Origin: Clostridia bacterium
GTDB lineage: Bacteria; Bacillota; Clostridia; TANB77; CAG-508
NCBI GenBank assembly: GCA_022794615.1
Contig: JAAWFD010000010.1
Span: forward strand, 1 to 48,872
Direction: 5' to 3'
DNA length: 48,872 bases
Shown here: one piece after another, positions 1-9,083 of the stretch
Numbering within the stretch: position 1 is the first letter of the stretch
Layout: every line of letters begins with the position of its first letter
Notes under the pieces: model-generated
Told to the model about the DNA's origin: nothing
Databases searched by the model: none
The model's input: the letters and a program-made list of their open reading frames with translations, nothing else
Translations under genes and position numbers: made by a program

Positions 1-214
1 CCTTGTACCCAAGTAAAGTATTAATATAATTATAGCATGAAATATTCAAAAACTAAATTCCGATTAAGCCATCACTGGAATTTACTTTTAAATTTAAGGA
101 AATTCATATAACTTAGCAAAAACACTTTAAAAAAAAACACAAATTTGATATAATACAAAACAAACAATAAGAAGGAAAAAAGTTTTATAAAAAACAAACA
201 AAAGTGGAGGAAAC

Positions 215-2059
215 ATGTTAGAGAGGATAAACACACCACAGGATTTAAAACAATTAAACAAAGAAGAAAAAAATCAGTTAGCAGAAGAAATAAGAAGATA
301 TATAATAGAAACAGTCTCAAAAAATGGAGGACATTTAGCATCAAATTTAGGAGTAGTCGAGTTAACAATAGCATTACATAGCATATATAATGTACCACAA
401 GACAAAATAATATGGGATGTAGGGCATCAAACATATACACATAAAATACTAACAGGAAGAAAAGAAGAATTCAAAAAAATAAGAACAAAAGAAGGAATAG
501 CAGGATTTCCAAAAACTTGTGAAGCAGAAGAAGACTGTTTTAATACAGGACACAGTAGTACATCAATATCAGTAGCTTTAGGAATGGCAAAAGCACGAGA
601 CATAGAAAACAAAAAAAGTTCAGTAGTTGCAATAATAGGAGATGGAGCACTTACAGGAGGAATGGCATTAGAAGCATTAAATGATGCTGGAAACAGTAAG
701 ACAAAAATAACAGTAATATTAAATGATAATGAAATGAGCATATCAAGAAATGTAGGAGGAGTAAATAGGCTTTTAAGCAGATTAAGAACTAAAAAACTAT
801 ATACAAAATCCAACATATCAATAAAAAAAGTAATAAGCAAGATTCCATTAATAGGAAAAACAATAGTAAAATTAATACAAAGGACAAAAAGAAGTATAAA
901 ACAGCTAATAATACCAAAAATGTACTTTGAAGACATAGGATTTACATATCTAGGACCAGTAGATGGACATAATATAGAGCAACTAGAAAACATTTTAAAA
1001 GACAGCCAAAAGCTACAAGGACCTGTACTAATACATGTAATAACTAAAAAAGGAAAAGGATATAAACCAGCAGAAGAAAATCCAGACAAATTTCATGCAA
1101 CAGGAAGTTTTGATATAGAAACAGGAAAATCCCAAAAAGAGAAGCCAAAAGACTATTCAAAAGTATTTGGAGACAAACTAGTAGAACTAGCACAAAAAAA
1201 CAATAAAATAGTAGCAATAACAGCAGCAATGAAAGATGGAACAGGATTATCAAAATTTAGCACAACATTTCCAAATAGATTTTTTGATGTAGGAATTGCA
1301 GAACAACATGCATTAGGATTTGGAGCAGGACTAGCAAAGTCAGGTATGATACCAGTAATTCCTATATATTCATCATTTTATCAAAGAGCATATGACCAAG
1401 CAATACATGATATATGTTTGCAGAATTTACATGTTATAATGTGTGTAGATAGAGCTGGACTAGTAGGAGCAGATGGAGAAACTCACCATGGAGTATTTGA
1501 CTTATCATTTTTCAAAACAATTCCTAATATTGTAATATTAGCACCAAAAAACTTTGAGGAACTAGAAAAAATGCTAGAATTTGCAGTAGAAATACAAAAA
1601 CCAGTAGTTATAAGATATCCAAGAGGTGGAGAAGGAAAAATAAAATTTGATAAATGTCAAAAAATAGAACTAGGAAAAAGTGAAATAATACAAGAAGGAA
1701 ATGATTTAAGCATAATAGGAATAGGAAATACCATAGAAAGTTGTGTTGAGCTTGCAAAAGAACTAGAAAAAGAAAACATAAATGTAGAAGTAATAAACAC
1801 AAGATTTCTAAAACCATTTGACAAAGAAACAATATTAAAATCAATAAACAAAACTAAAAAGGTTATAACTATGGAAGATAATACTACAGTAGGAGGACTA
1901 GCAACAGAAGTTAAAGAATTAATTGCTGAAAATAATCTAAATGATATAGAAATAAAAAGCTATGGAATAGATGATAAATTTATGGGATATGCAACATGGG
2001 AGGACATATTTGAAGATATAAAAAATAAAGAAACAAAAAAAGAGAAGGTGTTAAATTGA
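215..2059 (+). CDS. dxs: 1-deoxy-D-xylulose-5-phosphate synthase
   Basis: Full-length 614 aa; TPP motif GDGALTGGMALEALN, HHGVFDLSF, RYPRGG; RBS GGAGG before ATG. Confidence 0.97.
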   Translation: MLERINTPQDLKQLNKEEKNQLAEEIRRYIIETVSKNGGHLASNLGVVELTIALHSIYNVPQDKIIWDVGHQTYTHKILTGRKEEFKKIRTKEGIAGFPKTCEAEEDCFNTGHSSTSISVALGMAKARDIENKKSSVVAIIGDGALTGGMALEALNDAGNSKTKITVILNDNEMSISRNVGGVNRLLSRLRTKKLYTKSNISIKKVISKIPLIGKTIVKLIQRTKRSIKQLIIPKMYFEDIGFTYLGPVDGHNIEQLENILKDSQKLQGPVLIHVITKKGKGYKPAEENPDKFHATGSFDIETGKSQKEKPKDYSKVFGDKLVELAQKNNKIVAITAAMKDGTGLSKFSTTFPNRFFDVGIAEQHALGFGAGLAKSGMIPVIPIYSSFYQRAYDQAIHDICLQNLHVIMCVDRAGLVGADGETHHGVFDLSFFKTIPNIVILAPKNFEELEKMLEFAVEIQKPVVIRYPRGGEGKIKFDKCQKIELGKSEIIQEGNDLSIIGIGNTIESCVELAKELEKENINVEVINTRFLKPFDKETILKSINKTKKVITMEDNTTVGGLATEVKELIAENNLNDIEIKSYGIDDKFMGYATWEDIFEDIKNKETKKEKVLN

Positions 2060-2526
2060 AAAAAGTGCTATTCATATCAAGTACAGGAGGACACTTAAAT
2101 GAGTTATTACAATTAAAACCATTATTCGAAAAATATGATTATCATATAATAACTGAAAAAGACAAGGCAAATGAAAGTTTAAAAGAAGAATATAAAGAAA
2201 AAATAGACTATCTGCCATATGGAACAAGAAGTAAATTATTTTCATATATATTCAAATATTCATATTTGTGCTTGAAAACTGTATATTTATATTTTAAAAT
2301 AAGACCTAAGTATATAATAACAACGGGAACACATACAGCTGGACCAATGTGTTATATAGGAAAAATATTTGGAAGTAAAATTATATATATAGAAACAATA
2401 GCAAATGTAAACAGAAAAACTGCAACAGGAAGATTAATTTATCCAATAGCAGACTTATTTATAGTACAATGGGAAGAAATGTTGAAATTATATCCAAAAG
2501 CAATTTATGGAGGGTCAATATTTTAA
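2056..2526 (+). CDS. Alg14/PssD/EpsE-like glycosyltransferase subunit
   Basis: N-terminal VLFISSTGGHLNELLQL and TTGTHTAGPMCYIGKIFGSKIIYIET typical of Alg14-like proteins; TTG start overlapping the dxs stop. Confidence 0.85.
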   Translation: MKKVLFISSTGGHLNELLQLKPLFEKYDYHIITEKDKANESLKEEYKEKIDYLPYGTRSKLFSYIFKYSYLCLKTVYLYFKIRPKYIITTGTHTAGPMCYIGKIFGSKIIYIETIANVNRKTATGRLIYPIADLFIVQWEEMLKLYPKAIYGGSIF

Positions 2527-2562
2527 GATTATAAAGATATATATGTATTTTTTTTAATAATA

Positions 2563-2613
2563 TAGCTTTTTTTCCAATGAGCGGGAATTCCCGCTCACTA
2601 GAAAAAAAGGCTA
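2563..2613 (+). repeat. Hairpin element, family B copy 1 (upstream of the Alg13-like gene)
   Basis: TAGC-TTTTTTTCCAATGAGCGGGAATTCCCGCTCACTAGAAAAAAAGGCTA; core TGAGCGGGAATTCCCGCTCA is a perfect 20-nt palindrome. Confidence 0.75.
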
Positions 2614-2684
2614 AAATAAAAAAATATATATTAGTAAGGTAGCGTACAAAGAATAAAGTAAAATTGGGAAAACAGGAGGTAACA

Positions 2685-3164
2685 ATGGTACTAGTATTAT
2701 TAGGAACACAAAATAATAGTTTTCACAGACTACTAGAAGAAGTAGAAAAAAACATAGAAAACAAAAAAATTACAGAAGAAGTAATAGTTCAAGCAGGATA
2801 CACAAAATATGAAACAGAAAAAATGAAAGTATTTGAGACATTACCAAAAGAAGAACTAGGAGAATTAATAAAAAGCGCAAACTATGTAATATCACATGGT
2901 GGAGTAGGCTCAATGATAACATCAAATCAAGAAGGAAAAAAAGTAATAGGAGTACCAAGACAGAAAAAATACCAAGAACATGTAAATGACCATCAAAAAG
3001 CAACAGTAGAAGAGTTCAAACAAAAAGGATATGTACTAGGAATAGAAGAAGTAGAAGAATTAGGAGAAGCAATAGAAAAATTAAAAGAATTTGAGCCAGT
3101 ATTATATAAGAAAAAAGAAAGTAATATAATAAAAATAATTGAAGAATATATAGAAAATAATTAA
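2685..3164 (+). CDS. Alg13/PssE-like glycosyltransferase family 28 C-terminal domain protein
   Basis: MVLVLLGTQNNSFHRLLEEVE...YVISHGGVGSMITSNQEGKKVIGVPRQKKYQEHVNDHQ; RBS AGGAGG before ATG 2685 (the ORF track starts earlier). Confidence 0.85.
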   Translation: MVLVLLGTQNNSFHRLLEEVEKNIENKKITEEVIVQAGYTKYETEKMKVFETLPKEELGELIKSANYVISHGGVGSMITSNQEGKKVIGVPRQKKYQEHVNDHQKATVEEFKQKGYVLGIEEVEELGEAIEKLKEFEPVLYKKKESNIIKIIEEYIENN

Positions 3165-3177
3165 GGGGGACACCAAC

Positions 3178-4506
3178 ATGGGAGAAAAAATGAAACCGAA
3201 AACATTACCAGGATTTATGGAATTATTACCAAATGAACAAATACTATTTAATAAAATGAAAGAAACTATACAAAAAACATATGAAACATATGGATTTTTG
3301 CCAATAGACACACCAATAATAGAAGACGCACAAGTATTACTTGCAAAAGCAGGAGGAGAAACAGAAAAACAAATATACAGATTTGAAAAAGGAGAAAACG
3401 ACTTAGCACTAAGATTTGACTTAACAGTACCACTTGCAAAATATGTAACAGAATATTATGATAAATTAAGTTTTCCATTCAAAAGATATCAAATAGGAAA
3501 AGTATATCGAGGAGAAAAGCCACAAAGGGGAAGATTTAGAGAATTTTATCAATGTGATGTAGATATAATAGGAGATGGAGAATTATCAATAATAAATGAT
3601 GCGGAAATACCATCTATAATATACAATACATTTAAAGAACTAGGATTTAGTGATTTTACAATTTGTATAAATAACAGAAAAATATTAAATGGACTATTCA
3701 AGAGTTTAGAATTAGCAAATGAATCAGTACAAATATTAAGAATAATAGATAAAATAGATAAAATAGGTAAAGATGAAGTAAGAAAAGAATTATCAAGCAC
3801 TATTGAAGATAACAAATTAGAAACAATAATGAAATTCATATCAATAGATGGAAATAATGATAAAAAAATACAATTATTAGAAGAATTAAACATCAAAGAT
3901 GAAGTATTTAATCAAGGATTAAGTGAAATAAAACAAGTAACGAAATTTATAAAAATATTTGGAGTACCAGAAGAAAATTTCAAAATAGACTTAACAATAG
4001 CAAGAGGATTAGATTATTACACAGGGACAGTATATGAAACATTTTTAAATCAATACAGAAAATTAGGAAGTATATGTTCAGGAGGAAGATATGATAATTT
4101 AACAGAGTATTATACAGATAGAAAAATGCCAGGAGTAGGAATTTCTATAGGATTATCAAGACTATTCTTCCAATTAGTTGATAATAAAATAATATCAGCA
4201 GAAAAAGAATCAATATCAGATGTATTAGTAATATCAATGTGTGATGACTATGATATGTGTGCTGAAGTTGCATCAAAATTAAGAGAAAGTCAAATAAATG
4301 TACAAATAAACATAGAAAATCAAAAAGTAGGAAAGAAATTTAAGTATGCAAATAACTTAAATGTAAAATATGTAATTATAATAGGAGAAGATGAAATAAA
4401 AAACAATGTTGTTACATTAAAGAATATGATTACAGGTGAACAAGAAACAATAAAAATAGAAGAAGCAATAGCGAAAATAAAAGGAAATGTTGAATATGAA
4501 AAATAG
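3178..4506 (+). CDS. hisS: Histidyl-tRNA synthetase
   Basis: PGFMELLP, FDLTVPLAKY, YQIGKVYRGEKPQRGRFREFYQCDVDIIG, ARGLDYYTGTVYE motifs. Confidence 0.97.
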   Translation: MGEKMKPKTLPGFMELLPNEQILFNKMKETIQKTYETYGFLPIDTPIIEDAQVLLAKAGGETEKQIYRFEKGENDLALRFDLTVPLAKYVTEYYDKLSFPFKRYQIGKVYRGEKPQRGRFREFYQCDVDIIGDGELSIINDAEIPSIIYNTFKELGFSDFTICINNRKILNGLFKSLELANESVQILRIIDKIDKIGKDEVRKELSSTIEDNKLETIMKFISIDGNNDKKIQLLEELNIKDEVFNQGLSEIKQVTKFIKIFGVPEENFKIDLTIARGLDYYTGTVYETFLNQYRKLGSICSGGRYDNLTEYYTDRKMPGVGISIGLSRLFFQLVDNKIISAEKESISDVLVISMCDDYDMCAEVASKLRESQINVQINIENQKVGKKFKYANNLNVKYVIIIGEDEIKNNVVTLKNMITGEQETIKIEEAIAKIKGNVEYEK

Positions 4507-6058
4507 AAAAAAAGAAATAATATTACTTGGTATCATAATAATTATACAAACAATAATATTTGTAGTAGTAGGGAACTTAAAAACATATATACATATGGAT
4601 GAAGCATATTCTTTAGGACTAGCAAGCTATGATAAAGTAGAAATACAAGATAATGAAGATTTTTATAATAATTGGCATAATGGAAAATATTACGAAGATT
4701 ATTTGGCAGTTAATGATGATGAAATAGGAGAATACAAACAAGTATATGAAAATCAAAAAAATGATGTACATCCACCTTTATACTATTTGCTATTAAGATT
4801 TGCAATGGGATTTAGTATAAACCATTATTCAAAATGGCCAGGGATAATACTAAATATGATAATATGGGCGATAATCACAATATTTACATATTTAATATTA
4901 GAAAAAATGATAAAGAGTAAGAAAAGAACAGCAATATTAACATTAGTATCAGGAATTACAATGGCATCATTAACAAATGTAATATATATAAGAATGTATG
5001 CTTTTTCAACATTAAATATATTGATTACAACGTATTTACATATGAGATTACAAGATGATACAAAAAAAGTAAATGTCAAATTATTAATATGTATTGGAAT
5101 ATCAGCATTAGTAGGGTCTTTAACGCATTATTACTATTTATTCTACTTAGCAATGATATATATAGTATTTGCAATAAAATACATAAAACAAAAGAATTAT
5201 AAAAACTTAATATATTACACAGTAGCAATGGCAATTGCAGGTGCATTATCATTAATAATATTCCCATATTCTATACAACATATGTTTTTTGGATATAGAG
5301 GGCAAGGAGTTATTAGTAATTTATTAAATGTACCACAATTTTTAAGTAGTTTAGGTCAATATATATTTAAACTAAATTATTTTGCATTTAATAATATAAT
5401 GTTTTTAATATTAATAGTAATAATAGCAATAATAATTTATAAATTGTGCAAAAAACAAAAAATCAACAATGAAAAAAATGAATACATTAAAATATTACTA
5501 TTGCCTACATTATTTTACTTTATACTAGTATCAGTAGCATCACCTTGGATAGAATTAAGATATATAATGCCAATATGTAATTTAGCATTTATATTAGTAA
5601 TATATTATTTCTATCAAATTTTAAATAATATATATAATGAAAAGAAAATAGATATAATTATATTAATTACATTAATTGTAATGATGATTTCACCTGTTAT
5701 ATTTAGAATAGAGCCAGAAGTCATGTTTTCAGACAAAAAAGAGATTGTACAAAAGTTATCTTCTGAGTGGAATGTACCAACTATATACTTTTTCTGCTCA
5801 GAGAATAATAGATTTCTAGATGATATTTATTTATTTTCATTAGTAGATGAATCATATATAGCCAAAGACATGGAATACAATAATGAAAATATGCAAAAGC
5901 TTTTAGAAGGCAAGGATATTTCAAACGGAATTATTGTTTTTATAAACGGGGGACAACAAAATGATGATATACTTTCTATCCTAACAGAGGCAACTTCAAT
6001 AGAAAGTTGTACATGGGTTAAAAGATTAAATGCTTGTGATGTTTATTATTGTAAATAA
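4487..6058 (+). CDS. Multi-pass membrane protein, GT39/ArnT-like glycosyltransferase fold
   Basis: Many hydrophobic segments; N-terminal MDEAYSLGLASYD and HPPLYYLLLRF resemble GT-C enzymes; start may be ATG 4496. Confidence 0.6.
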   Translation: MLNMKNRKKEIILLGIIIIIQTIIFVVVGNLKTYIHMDEAYSLGLASYDKVEIQDNEDFYNNWHNGKYYEDYLAVNDDEIGEYKQVYENQKNDVHPPLYYLLLRFAMGFSINHYSKWPGIILNMIIWAIITIFTYLILEKMIKSKKRTAILTLVSGITMASLTNVIYIRMYAFSTLNILITTYLHMRLQDDTKKVNVKLLICIGISALVGSLTHYYYLFYLAMIYIVFAIKYIKQKNYKNLIYYTVAMAIAGALSLIIFPYSIQHMFFGYRGQGVISNLLNVPQFLSSLGQYIFKLNYFAFNNIMFLILIVIIAIIIYKLCKKQKINNEKNEYIKILLLPTLFYFILVSVASPWIELRYIMPICNLAFILVIYYFYQILNNIYNEKKIDIIILITLIVMMISPVIFRIEPEVMFSDKKEIVQKLSSEWNVPTIYFFCSENNRFLDDIYLFSLVDESYIAKDMEYNNENMQKLLEGKDISNGIIVFINGGQQNDDILSILTEATSIESCTWVKRLNACDVYYCK

Positions 6059-6063
6059 GATTT

Positions 6064-6106
6064 AAAGAGATTAAATAAGTTACCAACTTACTAATCTCTT
6101 TTTATT
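6064..6106 (+). terminator. Rho-independent terminator
   Basis: AAAGAGATTA...TAATCTCTTTTTATTTT inverted repeat plus T-tract. Confidence 0.75.
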
Positions 6107-6274
6107 TTATAGAAAAAATAAAAGATTTTATTATACAACAAGATTAAGTTCTTATATTTAATGATAAATGAAATATGAATAAACTTATAGAAACTATCAT
6201 AAAATATAACAAGCAAAGGATATAGGGGTTTATAGGTAAAACCTTAGAAAAACCTAAATATGTATATATAAGGA

Positions 6275-7528
6275 ATGAAGAAAATGGCTAAAAAGCAAGT
6301 AATAGCAATATTTATATCATGCATCATATTATTCAATAGTATAAGTCTTTCATATAGTGAATATGTTTGGTCAGCAAGTAGTGAGACATCTAGTAACATA
6401 GGAGATACGCAAGCAGTAGCATCAATAATAACTGGAGAAAATATAGAAGAAAATAATTCATTAAATTTAGAATGTGGCTCAGCAATATTAATAGAACAAA
6501 CTACAGGACAAATATTATATTCACATAATGTACATGAACAATTAAGACCAGCAAGTGTAACAAAGGTAATGAGTATATTATTAATAATGGAACAGATATC
6601 TAGTGGAAGATTAACCTATGAAACTAAAATTTCATGTAGTTCAAATGCAGCAAGTATGGGAGGCTCACAAATATGGCTAGATACAACTGAAAAATTATCA
6701 GTAGATGAAATGTTAAGAGCAATATGTATTAGTTCAGCAAACGACTGTGTAATGGCAATGGCAGAACATATATCAGGAACTGAAGAAGAATTTGTAAAAC
6801 TAATGAATGAAAAAGCAAAACAATTAGGAATGAATGATACAACATTTAAAAATTGTCATGGATTAGATGAAGATGGTCATGTAACATCTAGTTATGATAT
6901 AAGCCTAATGTCAAGGGAACTATTAACTAAGTATCCTGAAATAACAAAATATACTAGCACATATATGGATAGTTTAAGAGATGGAAAGTCTGAATTAGTA
7001 AATACAAATAAACTAGTAAGAAATTATGAAGGATGTACAGGATTAAAGACTGGGTCAACAGGTTTAGCATTATACAATGTATCTGCATCTGCTACAAGAG
7101 ATGGATTATCATTAATTGCAGTTATAATGAAAGGACCTACTTCTCAAAAAAGATTTGATGAGGCAGAAAAACTATTAGATTACGGATTTAATACATTTGA
7201 ATATAAAGAATTTGCTACAAAAGGAGATAAATTAAAAAATATAGATGTTTCTAAAGGAATATATCCAACAGTTGAAGGAATCTTTGAGAATAATGTGGGA
7301 GTATTAATACAAAAAGGGCAGTCGAGTCAGGTTACACAGACAGTAACATTAGAAGAAAATATATCTGCACCTATAGTAGAAGGTCAAAAATTAGGAGAAG
7401 TAACTTATAGTGTAGGTGATGAAAAGTTGTTGTCTATAAACATTATTGCAAAAGATGAAGTGAAAAAAATGAATGTTTTTACAATGCTAATTAAGATTTA
7501 TTCAAAATGGGGAAATATGTTAAGATAA
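6275..7528 (+). CDS. D-alanyl-D-alanine carboxypeptidase (DacF/PBP5 type)
   Basis: RPASVTKVMSILLIME (SxxK), SSANDC (SxN), LKTGSTGLA (KTG); N-terminal signal sequence. Confidence 0.93.
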   Translation: MKKMAKKQVIAIFISCIILFNSISLSYSEYVWSASSETSSNIGDTQAVASIITGENIEENNSLNLECGSAILIEQTTGQILYSHNVHEQLRPASVTKVMSILLIMEQISSGRLTYETKISCSSNAASMGGSQIWLDTTEKLSVDEMLRAICISSANDCVMAMAEHISGTEEEFVKLMNEKAKQLGMNDTTFKNCHGLDEDGHVTSSYDISLMSRELLTKYPEITKYTSTYMDSLRDGKSELVNTNKLVRNYEGCTGLKTGSTGLALYNVSASATRDGLSLIAVIMKGPTSQKRFDEAEKLLDYGFNTFEYKEFATKGDKLKNIDVSKGIYPTVEGIFENNVGVLIQKGQSSQVTQTVTLEENISAPIVEGQKLGEVTYSVGDEKLLSINIIAKDEVKKMNVFTMLIKIYSKWGNMLR

Positions 7529-7555
7529 TATAAATATTTTAAAAGATTAAAATGT

Positions 7556-7801
7556 TTATTTATAAGCTTGACCTCTATTGTCAGCTTTTGTTACTAAAAT
7601 AGTAAGTTCATAATGATTTAATTCATAAATACTTCTGAAGTCTCCGACACGAAGTCGATATTCAGATTTACAACCTGCCATTTTCTTTACATCTCCATTT
7701 GGCAGGTTGTAAATTGCCTTATAAATTCTTATCCTTTGAATTTTGTCTTGTTTTTCAATAAACTTCAAAGCTTTGGGTCTAATCTTTATTTTGTAAATCA
7801 T
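7556..7801 (-). CDS. RelE/ParE-family toxin
   Basis: 81 aa; MIYKIKIRPKALKFIEKQDK...YRLRVGDFRSIYELN typical RelE-like pattern; overlaps upstream antitoxin. Confidence 0.82.
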   Translation of the reverse strand: MIYKIKIRPKALKFIEKQDKIQRIRIYKAIYNLPNGDVKKMAGCKSEYRLRVGDFRSIYELNHYELTILVTKADNRGQAYK

Positions 7802-8075
7802 TGTATGTCAACCCCTCTCTTTCTAGTAATTCTTCGAAAGACACAGCATTTTTATATTCTTCTTCCTTTGTATCTTTACTTTCTGTTAAATAGTCTAAAT
7901 ACATTACTTTTTCAGTAATATCCATGTTTGCTAAAATGGCAGTAGGCTCTAATTTTAATAATTCAGAATCAATAGCATTTTCCATTAATGATTTAACAGA
8001 ATTTAGACACTCTAAATTAAGTCTTGGTGTCATTTTAATAATATCTTTTATTGTTTGAATTTGTATTTCAGACAT
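7779..8075 (-). CDS. Putative antitoxin partner
   Basis: 98 aa, overlaps the toxin ORF by 23 nt; C-terminal SFEELLEREGLTYNDLQ typical of antitoxins. Confidence 0.65.
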   Translation of the reverse strand: MSEIQIQTIKDIIKMTPRLNLECLNSVKSLMENAIDSELLKLEPTAILANMDITEKVMYLDYLTESKDTKEEEYKNAVSFEELLEREGLTYNDLQNKD

Positions 8076-8189
8076 AATTATCAGCTCCTTTCTATAATTT
8101 TATATATTTATTATAGCAAGTTAAAGGTTAATTTACAATATTAATAATCTTTAATTTTTTAAAATAATGACTTATATTATTATTAAAAA

Positions 8190-8232
8190 CAACTAATTTA
8201 TATGTGAAAATCACACAATTGTAAATTAGTTG
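8190..8232. terminator. Hairpin / terminator between vanW-like gene and the TA pair
   Basis: CAACTAATTTATATGTG-aaaat-CACACAATTGTAAATTAGTTG followed by CTTTTT. Confidence 0.6.
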
Positions 8233-8259
8233 CTTTTTAATATTAACATATAAAAGAAT

Positions 8260-8928
8260 TTATTGCTGAACAAGTTTAACTAATCTAATAGTAATATCAT
8301 CGGTAGTATTAGAAGCATAGACTTTAACAATAGAATCAGAATTATTTTTAAACTTAAAATCATGAGAGCCATAAGAAACGGCAGCATCTTTACCCTTTTC
8401 AATATAAGGAACATCAGCACTATGAGGATGTCTCTCTACAATCTCTAATTCAGGAAAAGCCAAAACAGCATTATATAGTGTAGAACTAATCTGACAATTT
8501 CCTCCACCCAAGCCTTTAATTTCAATGCCATCAACTATAATATTAGCTTCTAGATATCCTCTATCAGTTGTAGCTTTACCAACAGTATCACAAAAAGAAA
8601 AGGTATCACCTGGTTTAACTTCTGTGCCATTTAAAGTACTACATGTTAAAGAAATATTTTGTTGTCTATTAGTATCTACCTTATTTTTAATTACAGTAGA
8701 ATATGAAGCAACATCTTGTTCAACAAATGTAGGAGGTTTTAAAGAAGTAGAATTAGAAGAATTGTTATTTTTAGAGTCATTAACATTATAATCTAAAGAT
8801 ATATTAGACCCACTTTTAGAAGCATTATAGTTATTTGAACTATCATCTTTATTATTCAAAAAATAAAAAAGAAAACCACCACCAACTAAAATAATTACAA
8901 CTACAATTAACCAAATATATTTTTTCAT
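8260..8928 (-). CDS. VanW family protein
   Basis: N-terminal TM; VKPGDTFSFCDTVGKATTDRGYLEANIIVDGIEIKGLGGGNCQISSTLYNAVL and ERHPHSADVPYIEKGKDAAVSYG; start MKKYIW preferred. Confidence 0.92.
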   Translation of the reverse strand: MKKYIWLIVVVIILVGGGFLFYFLNNKDDSSNNYNASKSGSNISLDYNVNDSKNNNSSNSTSLKPPTFVEQDVASYSTVIKNKVDTNRQQNISLTCSTLNGTEVKPGDTFSFCDTVGKATTDRGYLEANIIVDGIEIKGLGGGNCQISSTLYNAVLAFPELEIVERHPHSADVPYIEKGKDAAVSYGSHDFKFKNNSDSIVKVYASNTTDDITIRLVKLVQQ

Positions 8929-9083
8929 ATAAAAAATAAAATCTCCTTTCACTATTATGGATTATTTATTAATAATATTTCCCAAAATCAAGAAATTATT
9001 ATATCTAGAATAAAACATTGAAAAAAAAAGAACAATATAGTACAATAATCAAAACAAGGTCTTAAAGAGAGGAAAATAAAAAA

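Noticed and set aside
427-1089. Long minus-strand ORFs opposite dxs, polA, clpC, dnaK, gatA and others
   Set aside because: Leu/Phe/Ile-rich translations antisense to clear conserved genes; artefacts of an A-rich coding strand with few antisense stops.
2050-2070. AGAAGGTGTTA at the dxs/Alg14-like junction as a fourth family A element
   Set aside because: Shares only the SD-proximal string; no hairpin and no TACTAGGAAT follow.
7556-8075. RelE/ParE-type TA module as a novel system
   Set aside because: Looks like an ordinary, well-known TA arrangement; annotated but not novel.
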